A stretch of DNA of 64,000 bases from Phocaeicola plebeius DSM 17135 (GTDB lineage: Bacteria > Bacteroidota > Bacteroidia > Bacteroidales > Bacteroidaceae): assembly GCF_000187895.1 (NCBI RefSeq), contig NZ_DS990134.1:434001-498000 (forward strand), read 5' to 3'. Below the pieces are notes generated by a model. It saw only the letters and a list, made by a program, of their open reading frames with translations, had not been told where the DNA came from and did not search any database. Positions 29,207-40,500 of the stretch are shown one piece after another; position 1 is the first letter of the stretch; every line of letters begins with the position of its first letter. A program made the translations under genes and the position numbers.

Positions 29207-30391
29207 ATGGCTAAAGAGAAATTTGAACGTTCGAAACCGCACGTTAACATTGGTACTATCGGTCATGTTGACCACGGTAAAACCACTTTGACTGCTGCCA
29301 TCACAACTGTATTGGCAAAGAAAGGTCTGTCAGAATTGCGTTCTTTCGATTCTATCGATAACGCTCCTGAAGAAAAAGAAAGAGGTATTACTATCAACAC
29401 TTCTCACGTAGAATATCAGACTGCTAACCGTCACTATGCTCACGTAGACTGTCCGGGACACGCCGACTACGTTAAGAACATGGTTACTGGTGCTGCTCAG
29501 ATGGATGGTGCTATCATCGTAGTTGCTGCTACTGATGGTCCGATGCCTCAGACTCGTGAACACATCTTGTTGGCTCGTCAGGTAAATGTTCCTCGTCTGG
29601 TTGTATTCTTGAACAAATGCGACATGGTTGATGACGAAGAAATGTTGGAACTGGTTGAAATGGAAATGCGTGAACTGTTGTCGTTCTATGACTTCGACGG
29701 TGATAATACTCCTATCATCCGTGGTTCTGCTTTGGGTGCATTGAATGGTGTTCCTCAGTGGGAAGAAAAAGTTATGGAATTGATGGATGCAGTTGATAAC
29801 TGGATTCCTCTGCCTCCGCGTGATGTAGATAAACCGTTCTTGATGCCGGTTGAAGACGTGTTCTCAATCACTGGTCGTGGTACTGTAGCTACAGGTCGTA
29901 TCGAAGCTGGTGTGATCAAGGTTGGTGACGAAGTTGAAATCTTGGGTCTTGGTGAAGACAAGAAATCAGTTGTAACTGGTGTTGAAATGTTCCGCAAATT
30001 GCTGGATCAGGGTGAAGCTGGTGATAACGTAGGTTTGTTGCTTCGTGGTATCGACAAGAACGAAATCAAACGTGGTATGATTTTGTGTCACCCGGGTCAG
30101 GTTAAAGCTCACTCTAAATTCAAAGCTGAGGTTTATATCTTGAAGAAAGAAGAAGGTGGTCGTCACACTCCGTTCCACAACAAATATCGTCCTCAGTTCT
30201 ATCTGCGTACTATGGACTGTACAGGTGAAATCACTTTGCCGGAAGGAACAGATATGGTAATGCCGGGTGATAACGTAACAATCAACGTTGAGTTGATTTA
30301 TCCGGTTGCATTGAATGTAGGTCTGCGTTTCGCTATCCGTGAAGGTGGTCGTACAGTAGGTGCTGGTCAGATTACTGAACTTCTTGACTAA
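29207..30391 (+). CDS. tuf: Elongation factor Tu
   Basis: 394 residues. GTPase motifs are GHVDHGKT (about 19-26), DCPGHADY and NKCDMV, followed by domain II ([19 protein letters not shown]) and domain III ending in [13 protein letters not shown]-Tu carries aminoacyl-tRNA to the ribosome. The NKCD in place of NKxD-lysine context and the overall length are normal for Bacteroidota. It follows four tRNA genes and is closed by a hairpin before tRNA-Trp. Confidence 0.98.
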   Translation: MAKEKFERSKPHVNIGTIGHVDHGKTTLTAAITTVLAKKGLSELRSFDSIDNAPEEKERGITINTSHVEYQTANRHYAHVDCPGHADYVKNMVTGAAQMDGAIIVVAATDGPMPQTREHILLARQVNVPRLVVFLNKCDMVDDEEMLELVEMEMRELLSFYDFDGDNTPIIRGSALGALNGVPQWEEKVMELMDAVDNWIPLPPRDVDKPFLMPVEDVFSITGRGTVATGRIEAGVIKVGDEVEILGLGEDKKSVVTGVEMFRKLLDQGEAGDNVGLLLRGIDKNEIKRGMILCHPGQVKAHSKFKAEVYILKKEEGGRHTPFHNKYRPQFYLRTMDCTGEITLPEGTDMVMPGDNVTINVELIYPVALNVGLRFAIREGGRTVGAGQITELLD

Positions 30392-30418
30392 TAATATCTT
30401 ATAATAGATAGATTGATA

Positions 30419-30446
30419 GTTCCCGGAGGAATTCGGGAACTATTTT
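30419..30446 (+). terminator. Hairpin with U-run between tuf and tRNA-Trp
   Basis: GTTCCCG (30419-30425) pairs with CGGGAAC (30434-30440), 8-nt loop, then TATTTTTA. It is a plausible partial terminator for tuf; no promoter match is visible between it and tRNA-Trp, so some read-through into secE-nusG is likely. Confidence 0.7.
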
Positions 30447-30447
30447 T

Positions 30448-30520
30448 ACGGGAATAGCTCAGTTGGTAGAGCATCGGTCTCCAAAACCGAGTGTCGGGAG
30501 TTCGAGCCTCTCTTCCCGTG
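30448..30520 (+). tRNA. tRNA-Trp (anticodon CCA)
   Basis: 73-nt cloverleaf: acceptor ACGGGAA/TTCCCGT, anticodon stem TCGGT/ACCGA with loop CTCCAAA giving CCA, T loop TTCGAGC, discriminator G. It lies between tuf and secE, an arrangement found in many bacteria. Confidence 0.97.
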
Positions 30521-30536
30521 CTAAAATTAAAAGAAT

Positions 30537-30731
30537 ATGTTTACAAAGATAACAAATTATTGTAAGGAATCTTATGACGAACTGGTCCATAAAGTATCAT
30601 GGCCTACTCGTTCAGAACTTTCTAGTAGTGCAGTGGTTGTTTTAACTGCTTCCCTCCTCATTGCACTCGTTGTTTTTCTAATGGATTCTGCCTTCCAGTT
30701 TATCATGGAAGATGTTATCTATCCGCACTAA
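30537..30731 (+). CDS. secE: Preprotein translocase subunit SecE
   Basis: 64 residues, the short single-span form. An amphipathic N-terminal helix with KVSWPTRSEL (the conserved V-x-W-P-x-R) is followed by one membrane segment (about 32-55). SecE clamps SecY in the inner-membrane translocon. It starts 16 bp after tRNA-Trp and 16 bp before nusG. Confidence 0.94.
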   Translation: MFTKITNYCKESYDELVHKVSWPTRSELSSSAVVVLTASLLIALVVFLMDSAFQFIMEDVIYPH

Positions 30732-30747
30732 TAAACAGTAAGAAAAC

Positions 30748-31290
30748 ATGTCTGAGATTGAAAAAAAATGGTACGTATTACGTGCCGTGAGTGGAAAGGA
30801 AAACAAGGTGAAAGAATATCTTGATGCAGACATCAAGCATGGTAACCTTGGCGACTACGTGTCTCAGGTGTTGATTCCTACCGAAAAGACGTATCAGGTT
30901 CGTAACGGTAAGAAAATCGTAAAAGAGAGAACTTATCTTCCTGGTTACGTTTTGGTAGAAGCCGCTTTGGTTGGAGAGGTCGCTCATCATTTGAGAAATA
31001 CTCCTAACGTTATTGGCTTCTTGGGAGGACTGGATCACCCGGTTCCTCTGAGACAATCGGAAGTGAATCGTATTCTGGGTACGGTAGATGAACTTCAGGA
31101 AAGCGGAGAGGATTTGAATATCCCTTATACCGTAGGAGAAACAGTGAAAGTAAGCGTTGGTCCGTTTAGCGGATTCAGTGGTCTCATTGAAGAAGTAAAT
31201 GCGGAAAAACGTAAGCTGAAAGTAATGGTCAAAATATTCGGACGGAAAACTCCGTTGGAATTAGGCTTTACGGATGTGGAAAAGGAATAA
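30748..31290 (+). CDS. nusG: Transcription termination/antitermination factor NusG
   Basis: 180 residues. NGN domain (about 5-115) opening with KKWYVLRAVSGKENKVKEYL, and a C-terminal KOW domain (about 128-178) with VGPFSGFSGLIEEVNAEKRK. NusG binds RNA polymerase and couples it to Rho or the ribosome. The secE-nusG-rplK order is the common bacterial one. Confidence 0.96.
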   Translation: MSEIEKKWYVLRAVSGKENKVKEYLDADIKHGNLGDYVSQVLIPTEKTYQVRNGKKIVKERTYLPGYVLVEAALVGEVAHHLRNTPNVIGFLGGLDHPVPLRQSEVNRILGTVDELQESGEDLNIPYTVGETVKVSVGPFSGFSGLIEEVNAEKRKLKVMVKIFGRKTPLELGFTDVEKE

Positions 31291-31352
31291 TGCATTTTGT
31301 TACGTGCAATTGTTCTATTCGTTAAATACTTATATAAAAATTACAAAAGAAA

Positions 31353-31796
31353 ATGGCTAAAGAAGTTGCTGGACTAATCAAATTACAGATTAAAGGAGGC
31401 GCTGCAAATCCATCACCTCCCGTTGGACCTGCTTTGGGTTCTAAGGGTATCAATATCATGGAATTTTGCAAGCAATTCAACGCCAGAACCCAGGACAAGG
31501 CAGGTAAAGTATTGCCTGTAATCATTACCTACTACACAGACAAGTCTTTTGATTTCGTAATCAAAACTCCTCCTGTAGCTATTCAGTTACTTGAGGCTGC
31601 CAAAATTAAGAGCGGATCTGCAGAACCTAACCGTAAGAAAGTCGCTGAACTGACTTGGGATCAGATTCGTGCAATTGCTCAGGATAAGATGGTTGACTTG
31701 AACTGCTTTACTATCGAATCTGCTATGTCAATGGTAGCAGGAACAGCTAGAAGTATGGGTATCGCTGTAAAAGGTGACTTCCCGGGTAATAACTAA
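31353..31796 (+). CDS. rplK: 50S ribosomal protein uL11
   Basis: 147 residues, with [20 protein letters not shown] near the N-terminus and the rRNA-binding C-terminal domain ([24 protein letters not shown]). It forms the GTPase-associated centre base with 23S rRNA. It lies 16 bp before rplA. Confidence 0.97.
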   Translation: MAKEVAGLIKLQIKGGAANPSPPVGPALGSKGINIMEFCKQFNARTQDKAGKVLPVIITYYTDKSFDFVIKTPPVAIQLLEAAKIKSGSAEPNRKKVAELTWDQIRAIAQDKMVDLNCFTIESAMSMVAGTARSMGIAVKGDFPGNN

Positions 31797-31812
31797 TTAA
31801 CTTCAATTGATA

Positions 31813-32511
31813 ATGGGTAAACTGACAAAAAATCAAAAGTTGGCTGCAGAAAAGATTGAAGCAGGGAAAGCATACTCACTGAAGGAAGCTTCTGAATTGG
31901 TAAAGGAAATTACTTTTACAAAGTTTGATGCTTCATTAGATATTGACGTACGTTTAGGTGTAGACCCTCGTAAGGCTAACCAGATGGTAAGAGGCGTTGT
32001 TTCTCTTCCTCATGGAACTGGAAAACAGGTACGTGTGCTTGTTCTGTGTACACCGGATGCTGAAGCTGCTGCAAAAGAAGCTGGAGCTGACTATGTTGGT
32101 CTTGATGAATATATTGAAAAGATCAAAGGTGGATGGACTGATATTGATGTGATTATCACTATGCCGTCTATCATGGGTAAGATTGGTGCGCTGGGTCGTG
32201 TGCTTGGTCCTCGTGGATTGATGCCGAACCCGAAAAGCGGTACTGTAACTATGGATGTAGCTAAGGCTGTTAAGGAAGTTAAGCAAGGTAAGATTGACTT
32301 TAAGGTTGATAAGAGCGGTATCGTTCATACTTCAATCGGTAAGGTTTCTTTCTCTGCTGAGCAGATCCGTGAAAATGCGAAAGAATTTATCGCTACTATC
32401 ATTAAACTGAAACCGACCACAGCTAAAGGTACTTATATCAAGAGTATTTATCTTTCAAGTACTATGAGTAAGGGTATTAAGATTGACCCTAAATCAGTAG
32501 ACGAAATCTAA
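31813..32511 (+). CDS. rplA: 50S ribosomal protein uL1
   Basis: 232 residues from ATG 31813; a TTG two codons earlier (31807) also reads in frame but gives no advantage. It contains [32 protein letters not shown] and the signature [25 protein letters not shown]. uL1 forms the ribosomal L1 stalk and represses its own operon in other bacteria. Confidence 0.96.
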   Translation: MGKLTKNQKLAAEKIEAGKAYSLKEASELVKEITFTKFDASLDIDVRLGVDPRKANQMVRGVVSLPHGTGKQVRVLVLCTPDAEAAAKEAGADYVGLDEYIEKIKGGWTDIDVIITMPSIMGKIGALGRVLGPRGLMPNPKSGTVTMDVAKAVKEVKQGKIDFKVDKSGIVHTSIGKVSFSAEQIRENAKEFIATIIKLKPTTAKGTYIKSIYLSSTMSKGIKIDPKSVDEI

Positions 32512-32516
32512 TAATT

Positions 32517-32523
32517 AAGGAGG
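32517..32523 (+). promoter_or_regulatory. Strong Shine-Dalgarno of rplJ
   Basis: AAGGAGG four bases before the rplJ ATG. Such a full SD is uncommon in this window and suggests high initiation on rplJ. Confidence 0.7.
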
Positions 32524-32527
32524 AATC

Positions 32528-33043
32528 ATGAGAAAGGAAGATAAAGGCGTAATTATTGGTCAGTTAGCAGATACTGTAAAGCAATACGGACATTTTTACT
32601 TGGTGGATACAACTGCAATGGATGCAGCTGCTACAAGTGACCTGCGTAAAAAATGTTTCAAGGCTGGTATCAAGCTGATAGTTGTGAAGAATTCTTTGCT
32701 TCACAAGGCTTTGATGAGCTTGGATGTGGATTACTCACCATTGTTTGATTCTTTGAAGGGTACTACTTCTGTAATGTTCTGTGAAACAGCTAATGCTCCG
32801 GCAAAACTGTTGAAGGAATATAAAGATGGAGTTCCTACTCTGAAAGCTGCTTATGCAGAAGAAGGATTCTACGTGGGTGCAGACCAGTTGGAAGCTCTCG
32901 CAACAATCAAGAGCAAGAACGAAGTTATTGCAGAAATCGTGGCTTTGCTGCAGTCTCCTGCAAAGAACGTTATCTCGGCTCTTCAATCAGGTGGCAACAC
33001 CATTCACGGAGTTCTTCAGACTTTGGCAGAACGTGCAGAATAA
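32528..33043 (+). CDS. rplJ: 50S ribosomal protein uL10
   Basis: 171 residues. N-terminal rRNA-binding domain (FYLVDTTAMDAAATSDLRKKCFKAGIKLIVVKNSLLHKAL) and a C-terminal helix that holds L7/L12 dimers. It anchors the L7/L12 stalk. Only 16 bp separate it from rplA, so there is no room for a separate L10 leader of the usual type. Confidence 0.96.
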   Translation: MRKEDKGVIIGQLADTVKQYGHFYLVDTTAMDAAATSDLRKKCFKAGIKLIVVKNSLLHKALMSLDVDYSPLFDSLKGTTSVMFCETANAPAKLLKEYKDGVPTLKAAYAEEGFYVGADQLEALATIKSKNEVIAEIVALLQSPAKNVISALQSGGNTIHGVLQTLAERAE

Positions 33044-33122
33044 TTGCACTCTGTGCCTAGTCGAGAATATACCAAACAACTTTAATATTTAAATAGTACA
33101 AACAATTAAATTTCATACAAAA

Positions 33123-33500
33123 ATGGCAGATTTGAAAGCTTTTGCAGAACAATTAGTTAACTTGACAGTAAAAGAAGTTAATGAACTTGCAACTATCCTT
33201 AAAGAAGAATACGGTATTGAACCTGCTGCTGCAGCTGTAGCTGTTGCTGCTGGTCCTGCTGCTGCTGGTGCAGCTGCTGCTGAAGAAAAAACTTCATTCG
33301 ATGTAGTTTTGAAGAGCGCAGGTGCTGCTAAATTGCAGGTTGTTAAGGCCGTTAAAGAAGCTTGTGGTCTTGGCTTGAAAGAAGCAAAAGACTTGGTTGA
33401 CGGTGCTCCTAGCACAGTAAAAGAAGGTTTGGCTAAAGACGAAGCTGAATCTTTGAAGAAAACTTTGGAAGAAGCTGGAGCTGAAGTTGAACTTAAATAA
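33123..33500 (+). CDS. rplL: 50S ribosomal protein bL12
   Basis: 125 residues. N-terminal dimerisation helix pair, an Ala-rich hinge ([21 protein letters not shown]) and the C-terminal domain with [27 protein letters not shown]. It recruits translational GTPases. It ends 158 bp before rpoB, with a structured spacer between. Confidence 0.97.
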   Translation: MADLKAFAEQLVNLTVKEVNELATILKEEYGIEPAAAAVAVAAGPAAAGAAAAEEKTSFDVVLKSAGAAKLQVVKAVKEACGLGLKEAKDLVDGAPSTVKEGLAKDEAESLKKTLEEAGAEVELK

Positions 33501-33525
33501 GATTATCCTGTAAATCAGGTAGTTC

Positions 33526-33565
33526 GGTTAAGAGTCCTCTGTAAAGGGGATTCTTAACCTTTTTG
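33526..33565 (+). terminator. Attenuator-type hairpin between rplL and rpoB
   Basis: GGTTAAGA (33526-33533) pairs with TCTTAACC (33552-33559), partly extended inward by GTCC/GGGA, and is followed by TTTTT. It sits 26 bp after rplL. In other bacteria partial termination here sets the ratio of ribosomal protein to polymerase; that role is inferred. Confidence 0.75.
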
Positions 33566-33581
33566 CGTCTATATTAAGTTC

Positions 33582-33638
33582 ACTAGGTTTCATGTGTCGG
33601 ACCTGTGAGAGCGACCGACTATAATTATCCTAGTTTTT
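33582..33638 (+). promoter_or_regulatory. Second structured element in the rpoB leader
   Basis: Nested inverted repeats: ACTAGG (33582-33587) with CCTAGT (33629-33634), and GTCGG (33596-33600) with CCGAC (33615-33619), followed by a short U-run (33634-33638) 20 bp before the rpoB start. It looks like a second attenuator or a regulatory RNA fold. Confidence 0.5.
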
Positions 33639-33658
33639 ACATTTTAAACTCCATACAG

Positions 33659-36600
33659 ATGTCTTCAGAAACTCAAAATCAACGAATTAATTTTGCTTCT
33701 ATTAAGAATCCGATGCAGTATCCGGATTTTCTGGAAGTACAGTTGAAGTCATTTCAGGACTTCTTGCAATTAGATACCCCACCCGAAAAACGAAAGAATG
33801 ATGGTTTGTATAAAGTTTTTGCGGAAAACTTCCCTATAGCTGATACACGCAATAACTTCGTGCTCGAGTTCCTTGACTACTATATTGATCCGCCTCACTA
33901 TACAATTGATGATTGTTTGGAACGTGGCTTGACATATAGTGTACCTTTGAAAGCTAAATTGAAGCTTTATTGTACCGACCCCGATCACGAAGATTTTGAC
34001 ACAGTGATTCAGGATGTGTATCTGGGACCAATTCCTTATATGACTCCGAAAGGCACCTTTGTAATTAATGGTGCTGAACGTGTAGTTGTTTCTCAGCTGC
34101 ACCGTTCTCCGGGTGTATTCTTTGGTCAAAGCATCCATGCCAATGGTACCAAATTGTATTCGGCTCGTATTATCCCGTTTAAAGGATCTTGGATTGAGTT
34201 CGCTACGGATATCAACAATGTGATGTATGCGTACATCGACCGTAAGAAGAAACTTCCGGTAACAACTTTGTTGAGAGCTGTAGGATTTGAAAATGATAAG
34301 GATATTCTTGAAATTTTCAATCTGGCTGAGGATGTAAAGGTTAATAAAACTAACCTGAAAAAGATTATTGGACGCAAATTGGCTGCTCGTGTATTGAAAA
34401 CATGGACAGAAGATTTTGTGGATGAAGATACTGGTGAAGTTGTTTCTATCGAACGTAACGAGGTAGTAATTGACCGTGAAACTGTCATTGAACCTGAACA
34501 TATCGATTTGATTATCGAGTCTGGTGTACAGAATATCCTCGTTCACAACGAAGAAGCAAATGCCTCTGACTATTCTATTATCTTCAATACTTTACAGAAA
34601 GACCCAAGTAACTCTGAAAAAGAAGCTGTATTGTATATCTATCGTCAGTTGCGTAATGCCGATCCGGCCGATGATGCAAGTGCACGTGAAGTTATCAACA
34701 ACTTGTTCTTCTCAGAAAAACGTTATGATCTGGGTGATGTAGGACGTTATCGTATCAACAAGAAGTTGAACTTGGATACTCCTATGGATGTCAGAGTATT
34801 GACGAAACAAGATATTATCGAGATTATCAAATATCTCATTGAGTTGATTAACTCAAAGGCTGATGTAGATGATATTGACCACTTGAGTAACCGTCGTGTA
34901 CGTACAGTGGGTGAACAGTTGTCTAATCAGTTTGCAATTGGTTTGGCTCGTATGTCACGTACAATCCGTGAACGTATGAACGTACGCGACAACGAAGTAT
35001 TTACTCCGATTGATTTGATTAACGCGAAAACTATTTCGTCTGTAATCAACTCATTCTTTGGAACAAATGCTTTGTCACAGTTCATGGACCAGACTAACCC
35101 GCTGGCTGAAATTACGCATAAGCGTCGTTTGTCTGCTTTGGGACCTGGTGGTTTGTCACGTGACCGTGCAGGTTTCGAGGTTCGAGACGTACACTATACT
35201 CACTATGGTCGTTTGTGTCCGATTGAAACTCCTGAAGGTCCGAATATTGGTTTGATTTCTTCTTTGTGTGTTTATGCAAAGATTAATGAACTGGGCTTCA
35301 TCGTTACTCCTTACCGTAAAGTGAAAGACGGAGTAGTAGACTTGTCAAATGAAGGTATTGAATACCTTTCTGCAGAAGAAGAAGAAGACAAGATTATCGC
35401 TCAGGGTAATGCTCCGCTGAATGATGACGGTACATTTATCCGTGAAAAGGTAAAAGCACGTCGTGATGCGGATTATCCGGTAGTTACTCCAGACCAGGTA
35501 GAATTGATGGACGTCGCTCCTCAGCAGATTGCATCTATTGCGGCTTCATTGATTCCGTTCCTTGAACATGACGATGCGAACCGTGCGTTGATGGGATCTA
35601 ACATGATGCGCCAGGCAGTTCCTTTGTTGAAGACTGAAGCTCCGATTGTAGGTACAGGTATCGAAAAACAATTGTGTGAAGATTCACGTACACAGATTGC
35701 TGCAGAAGGGGATGGTGTGATTGACTTTGTGGATGCTACTACAATTCGTATTTTGTATGACCGTACAGAAGATGAAGAGTTTGTAAGCTTCGAACCGGCA
35801 TTGAAGGAATATCGTATTCCGAAGTTCCGCAAGACAAACCAGAGCATGACCATCGACTTGCGTCCGATTTGTAATAAAGGACAGCGCGTGAAGAAGGGAG
35901 ATATCCTGACTGAAGGTTATTCTACAGCAAATGGAGAGTTGGCATTGGGTAAGAACCTGCTGGTAGCTTACATGCCGTGGAAAGGTTACAACTACGAGGA
36001 TGCTATTGTATTGAACGAACGTGTGGTTCGTGAAGATATTCTGACATCTGTTCACGTAGATGAATATATTCTGGAAGTACGCGAAACTAAACGCGGTATG
36101 GAGGAATTGACTTCTGATATTCCGAATGTGAGCGAAGAAGCAACCAAAGATTTGGATGAAAACGGTATCGTACGTATTGGTGCACGTATTGAACCGGGTG
36201 ATATCCTGATTGGTAAGATTACTCCGAAGGGAGAATCTGATCCTTCTCCAGAAGAAAAACTGTTGCGTGCTATCTTTGGTGACAAGGCTGGAGATGTGAA
36301 AGATGCTTCATTGAAAGCTTCTCCATCATTGCGCGGTGTGGTTATTGACAAGAAATTATATTCTCGTGTAATAAAGACTCGTAGTGAGAAAAATGCAGAT
36401 AAGGCTATTCTGCCGAAACTGAATGAAGAATTTGAGGAAAAAGCTGCAGCTCTGAAGGCAATTTTGATTGACAAGTTGTTGGTATTGACAGCTGATAAGG
36501 TTTCTCAGGGTGTGAAAGATTATTTGGGAACTGAAGTGATTGCCAAGGGAGCTAAGTTTACTAAATACGATTTGGAATCATTGGATTATACCGTAATTCA

Positions 36601-37471
36601 GTTGAGCAAGTGGACTGCTGATGCTCATAAGAATGACATGATTCGTGATCTTATCGTAAACTATCTGAAGAAGTACAAGGAACTGGATGCCGAATTGAAA
36701 CGTAAGAAGTTTGCGTTGACAATCGGTGATGAATTGCCTTCAGGTATTATTCAGATGGCAAAGGTTTACATTGCTAAGAAACGTAAGATTGGTGTGGGTG
36801 ATAAGATGGCCGGTCGTCACGGTAACAAGGGTATCGTTTCACGTGTGGTTCGTCAGGAAGATATGCCATTCTTGGCTGACGGTACTCCGGTTGATATCGT
36901 ATTGAACCCGTTGGGTGTGCCTTCTCGTATGAACATCGGTCAGATTTTCGAAGCTGTACTGGGACGTGCCGGAAAAGAATTGGGTGTGAAGTTTGCGACT
37001 CCGATTTTCGATGGTGCTACTTTGGATGACTTGGATGAATGGACTGACAAAGCTGGTCTGCCACGCTATTGTAAGACTTACTTGTATGATGGTGGTACAG
37101 GTGATCAGTTTGACCAGCCGGCTACAGTCGGTGTGACTTACATGTTGAAACTGGGTCACATGGTTGAAGACAAGATGCATGCCCGTTCAATCGGTCCGTA
37201 CTCATTGATTACTCAGCAGCCACTTGGTGGTAAGGCTCAGTTCGGTGGTCAGCGTTTCGGAGAAATGGAGGTTTGGGCAATCGAAGCATTCGGTGCTGCT
37301 CATGTACTTCAGGAAATCTTGACTATCAAGTCTGATGACGTAGTAGGACGTTCTAAGGCATACGAAGCAATTGTGAAAGGTGAACCTATGCCGACTCCGG
37401 GTATTCCTGAATCTCTCAACGTATTGTTGCATGAACTTAGAGGTTTGTGCTTGAGCATTACGTTGGAATAA
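33659..37471 (+). CDS. rpoB: DNA-directed RNA polymerase beta subunit
   Basis: 1270 residues from ATG 33659. An in-frame start 18 codons earlier (33605) lies inside the leader hairpin and is rejected. Conserved segments are present: the rifampicin-pocket region [50 protein letters not shown], and the C-terminal [21 protein letters not shown]. The rifampicin region shows the usual sensitive-type residues by eye. It forms the catalytic core with RpoC. No frameshift is seen. Confidence 0.98.
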   Translation: MSSETQNQRINFASIKNPMQYPDFLEVQLKSFQDFLQLDTPPEKRKNDGLYKVFAENFPIADTRNNFVLEFLDYYIDPPHYTIDDCLERGLTYSVPLKAKLKLYCTDPDHEDFDTVIQDVYLGPIPYMTPKGTFVINGAERVVVSQLHRSPGVFFGQSIHANGTKLYSARIIPFKGSWIEFATDINNVMYAYIDRKKKLPVTTLLRAVGFENDKDILEIFNLAEDVKVNKTNLKKIIGRKLAARVLKTWTEDFVDEDTGEVVSIERNEVVIDRETVIEPEHIDLIIESGVQNILVHNEEANASDYSIIFNTLQKDPSNSEKEAVLYIYRQLRNADPADDASAREVINNLFFSEKRYDLGDVGRYRINKKLNLDTPMDVRVLTKQDIIEIIKYLIELINSKADVDDIDHLSNRRVRTVGEQLSNQFAIGLARMSRTIRERMNVRDNEVFTPIDLINAKTISSVINSFFGTNALSQFMDQTNPLAEITHKRRLSALGPGGLSRDRAGFEVRDVHYTHYGRLCPIETPEGPNIGLISSLCVYAKINELGFIVTPYRKVKDGVVDLSNEGIEYLSAEEEEDKIIAQGNAPLNDDGTFIREKVKARRDADYPVVTPDQVELMDVAPQQIASIAASLIPFLEHDDANRALMGSNMMRQAVPLLKTEAPIVGTGIEKQLCEDSRTQIAAEGDGVIDFVDATTIRILYDRTEDEEFVSFEPALKEYRIPKFRKTNQSMTIDLRPICNKGQRVKKGDILTEGYSTANGELALGKNLLVAYMPWKGYNYEDAIVLNERVVREDILTSVHVDEYILEVRETKRGMEELTSDIPNVSEEATKDLDENGIVRIGARIEPGDILIGKITPKGESDPSPEEKLLRAIFGDKAGDVKDASLKASPSLRGVVIDKKLYSRVIKTRSEKNADKAILPKLNEEFEEKAAALKAILIDKLLVLTADKVSQGVKDYLGTEVIAKGAKFTKYDLESLDYTVIQLSKWTADAHKNDMIRDLIVNYLKKYKELDAELKRKKFALTIGDELPSGIIQMAKVYIAKKRKIGVGDKMAGRHGNKGIVSRVVRQEDMPFLADGTPVDIVLNPLGVPSRMNIGQIFEAVLGRAGKELGVKFATPIFDGATLDDLDEWTDKAGLPRYCKTYLYDGGTGDQFDQPATVGVTYMLKLGHMVEDKMHARSIGPYSLITQQPLGGKAQFGGQRFGEMEVWAIEAFGAAHVLQEILTIKSDDVVGRSKAYEAIVKGEPMPTPGIPESLNVLLHELRGLCLSITLE

Positions 37472-37480
37472 CTTTTTCAA

Positions 37481-37514
37481 ATGGAGAATGGAAAAGATAA
37501 CTTCCATTCTTCAT
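37481..37514 (+). other. Hairpin in the rpoB-rpoC spacer
   Basis: A 13-bp stem with one G-U pair (37481-37493 with 37502-37514) and an 8-nt loop fills most of the 76-bp rpoB-rpoC gap. It lacks a U-run, so it is more likely a processing or stability element than a terminator. Confidence 0.55.
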
Positions 37515-37547
37515 GATTAAATTCTTCATTATCATAAAATAAAAAGT

Positions 37548-40500
37548 ATGGCTTTTAGAAAAGATACTAAGATAAAAAGTAATTTCTCAAAGATTACGAT
37601 CGGTCTGGCATCACCCGAAGAGATTCTGGAAAATTCTTATGGTGAGGTTCTGAAACCGGAAACCATCAACTATCGTACTTATAAACCGGAACGTGACGGT
37701 TTGTTCTGCGAACGTATCTTCGGTCCGGTGAAGGACTACGAATGTCATTGTGGTAAGTACAAACGTATTCGCTACAAAGGCATTGTCTGCGACCGATGCG
37801 GTGTGGAAGTAACAGAAAAGAAAGTACGTCGTGAGCGTAGTGGCCACATTCAGTTGGTGGTACCTGTAGCTCATATCTGGTATTTCCGTTCATTGCCTAA
37901 TAAGATTGGTTATCTGCTGGGATTGCCGACAAAGAAGCTGGATGCTATCATTTATTATGAACGTTATGTAGTTATCCAACCGGGTGTGAAGGCTGAAGAT
38001 GGTATCAGTAAATATGACTTGTTGTCTGAAGAAGAGTATCTGGATATTATGGAAACTCTTCCGAAAGAGAATCAATATCTGGAAGACAGCGATCCGAATA
38101 AGTTTATCGCCAAGATGGGTGCTGAAGCAATATATGATTTGCTGGTAGGAATTGATTTGGATGCTTTGTCATACGAATTGCGTCATAAGGCAAACAATGA
38201 TTCTTCACAGCAGCGTAAGAACGAAGCTTTGAAGCGCTTGCAGGTAGTAGAATCTTTCCGTGCATCTCGTGGCCGCAACAAACCGGAATGGATGATTGTA
38301 CGTATCGTACCGGTTATTCCGCCTGAATTGCGTCCGTTGGTTCCGCTGGATGGTGGTCGCTTCGCTACTTCAGACTTGAACGATTTGTATCGTCGTGTAA
38401 TTATCCGTAACAACCGTTTGAAACGTCTGATTGAAATCAAGGCTCCGGAAGTGATTTTGCGTAATGAAAAACGTATGCTTCAGGAAGCTGTCGATTCATT
38501 GTTCGACAACTCTCGTAAGTCAAGTGCAGTGAAGACAGATGCCAACCGTCCGTTGAAATCTTTGTCAGACAGCTTGAAAGGTAAGCAAGGACGTTTCCGT
38601 CAGAACTTGTTGGGTAAACGTGTGGACTACTCTGCTCGTTCTGTAATTGTCGTAGGTCCGGAACTGAAGATGGGTGAATGTGGTATTCCTAAGCTGATGG
38701 CTGCAGAATTGTACAAACCGTTCATCATCCGTAAGCTGATTGAACGTGGTATTGTGAAGACAGTGAAATCAGCGAAGAAGATTGTAGACCGCAAGGAATC
38801 TGTTATCTGGGATATCCTGGAACATGTAATGAAGGGACACCCGGTATTGTTGAACCGTGCTCCGACACTTCACCGCTTGGGTATCCAGGCCTTCCAGCCT
38901 AAGATGATCGAAGGAAAAGCTATCCAGTTGCACCCGTTGGCTTGTACCGCGTTCAACGCCGACTTCGATGGTGACCAGATGGCCGTGCACTTGCCTTTGA
39001 GTAACGAAGCTGTACTGGAAGCTCAGATGTTGATGCTTCAGTCACACAATATTTTGAACCCTGCCAATGGTGCGCCTATCACTGTGCCTGCACAGGATAT
39101 GGTATTGGGATTGTATTACATTACCAAATTGCGTAAGGGTGCCAAAGGTGAAGGTTTGATTTTCTATGGACCGGAAGAAGCAATGATTGCTTACAATGAA
39201 GGTAAGGTAGACATTCATGCTATCATCAGCGTAGTGGCTAATGACCTTGATGAAAACGGCAATATCGTGAAGAAGTTGATTAAGGAAACTTCTGTAGGTC
39301 GTGTCATTGTAAATGAACTGGTTCCGGATGAATGTGGTTATTTGAATACCGTTATTTCTAAGAAGTCTCTGCGTGACATCATCAGCGATGTTATTAAGGC
39401 TGTTGGTGTGGCTCGTGCTTGCGAATTCTTGGATGGTATCAAGAACTTAGGTTATAAGAAAGCATTCGAAGGTGGTCTGTCATTCAACTTGGGTGATATC
39501 ATTATCCCGAAGGAGAAGGAAGAACTGGTAAAACGTGGTAACGAAGAAATCGAACAGATTATGATGAATTATAACATGGGATTCATCACCGATAACGAAC
39601 GTTACAACCAGGTAATTGATACTTGGACTCACGTAAACAGTGACTTGTCAGACATTCTATATAAGACTATTAAGAACGACGACCAAGGATTTAACTCTGT
39701 ATTTATGATGTTGGATTCTGGTGCCCGTGGTTCTAAGGAACAGATTCGTCAGTTGTCTGGTATGCGTGGTTTGATGGCTAAACCGCAGAAAGCTGGTGCT
39801 GAGGGTGCACAGATTATTGAAAACCCGATTCTTTCTAACTTTAAGGAAGGTCTTTCGGTGTTGGAATACTTTATCTCTACCCACGGTGCTCGTAAGGGTC
39901 TTGCCGATACCGCGTTGAAGACTGCCGATGCCGGATACTTGACTCGTCGTTTGGTTGACGTTTCTCATGACGTGATTATCAACGAAGAAGATTGTGGTAC
40001 ATTGCGTGGTCTGGTTTGTACAGCGTTGAAGAACAACGATGAAGTTATCGCTACTTTGTACGAACGTATTCTGGGTCGTGTATCTGTTCATGATATTATC
40101 CACCCGACAACTGGTAAGCTGATTGTAGCTGCTGGTGAAGAGATTACAGAAGACATTGCAGAAGAAATCGAAAAATCTCCGATTGAAAGCGTAGAAATCC
40201 GCTCTGTATTGACTTGTGAATCGAAGAAGGGTGTATGTGCGAAATGTTACGGACGTAACCTGGCTACCAGTCGTATGGTACAGAAGGGTGAAGCTGTCGG
40301 CGTAATCGCTGCTCAGTCAATCGGTGAACCGGGTACTCAGTTGACTCTGCGTACATTCCACGCCGGAGGTATCGCAGGTAACATGGCTGCTAATGCAAGT
40401 ATCGTGGCTAAGAATGATGCTCGTCTGGAATTCGAAGAATTGCGTACGGTTGATGCTGTAGAAGAAACTGGTGAACCAGTGAAGATTGTAGTAGGTCGTT

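Noticed and set aside
33770..34546. 258-codon minus-strand frame inside rpoB
   Set aside because: It is antisense to the conserved rpoB gene, with a shadow-type composition and no start signal. Similar shadows in rpoC, infB, sufB and tuf were rejected for the same reason.
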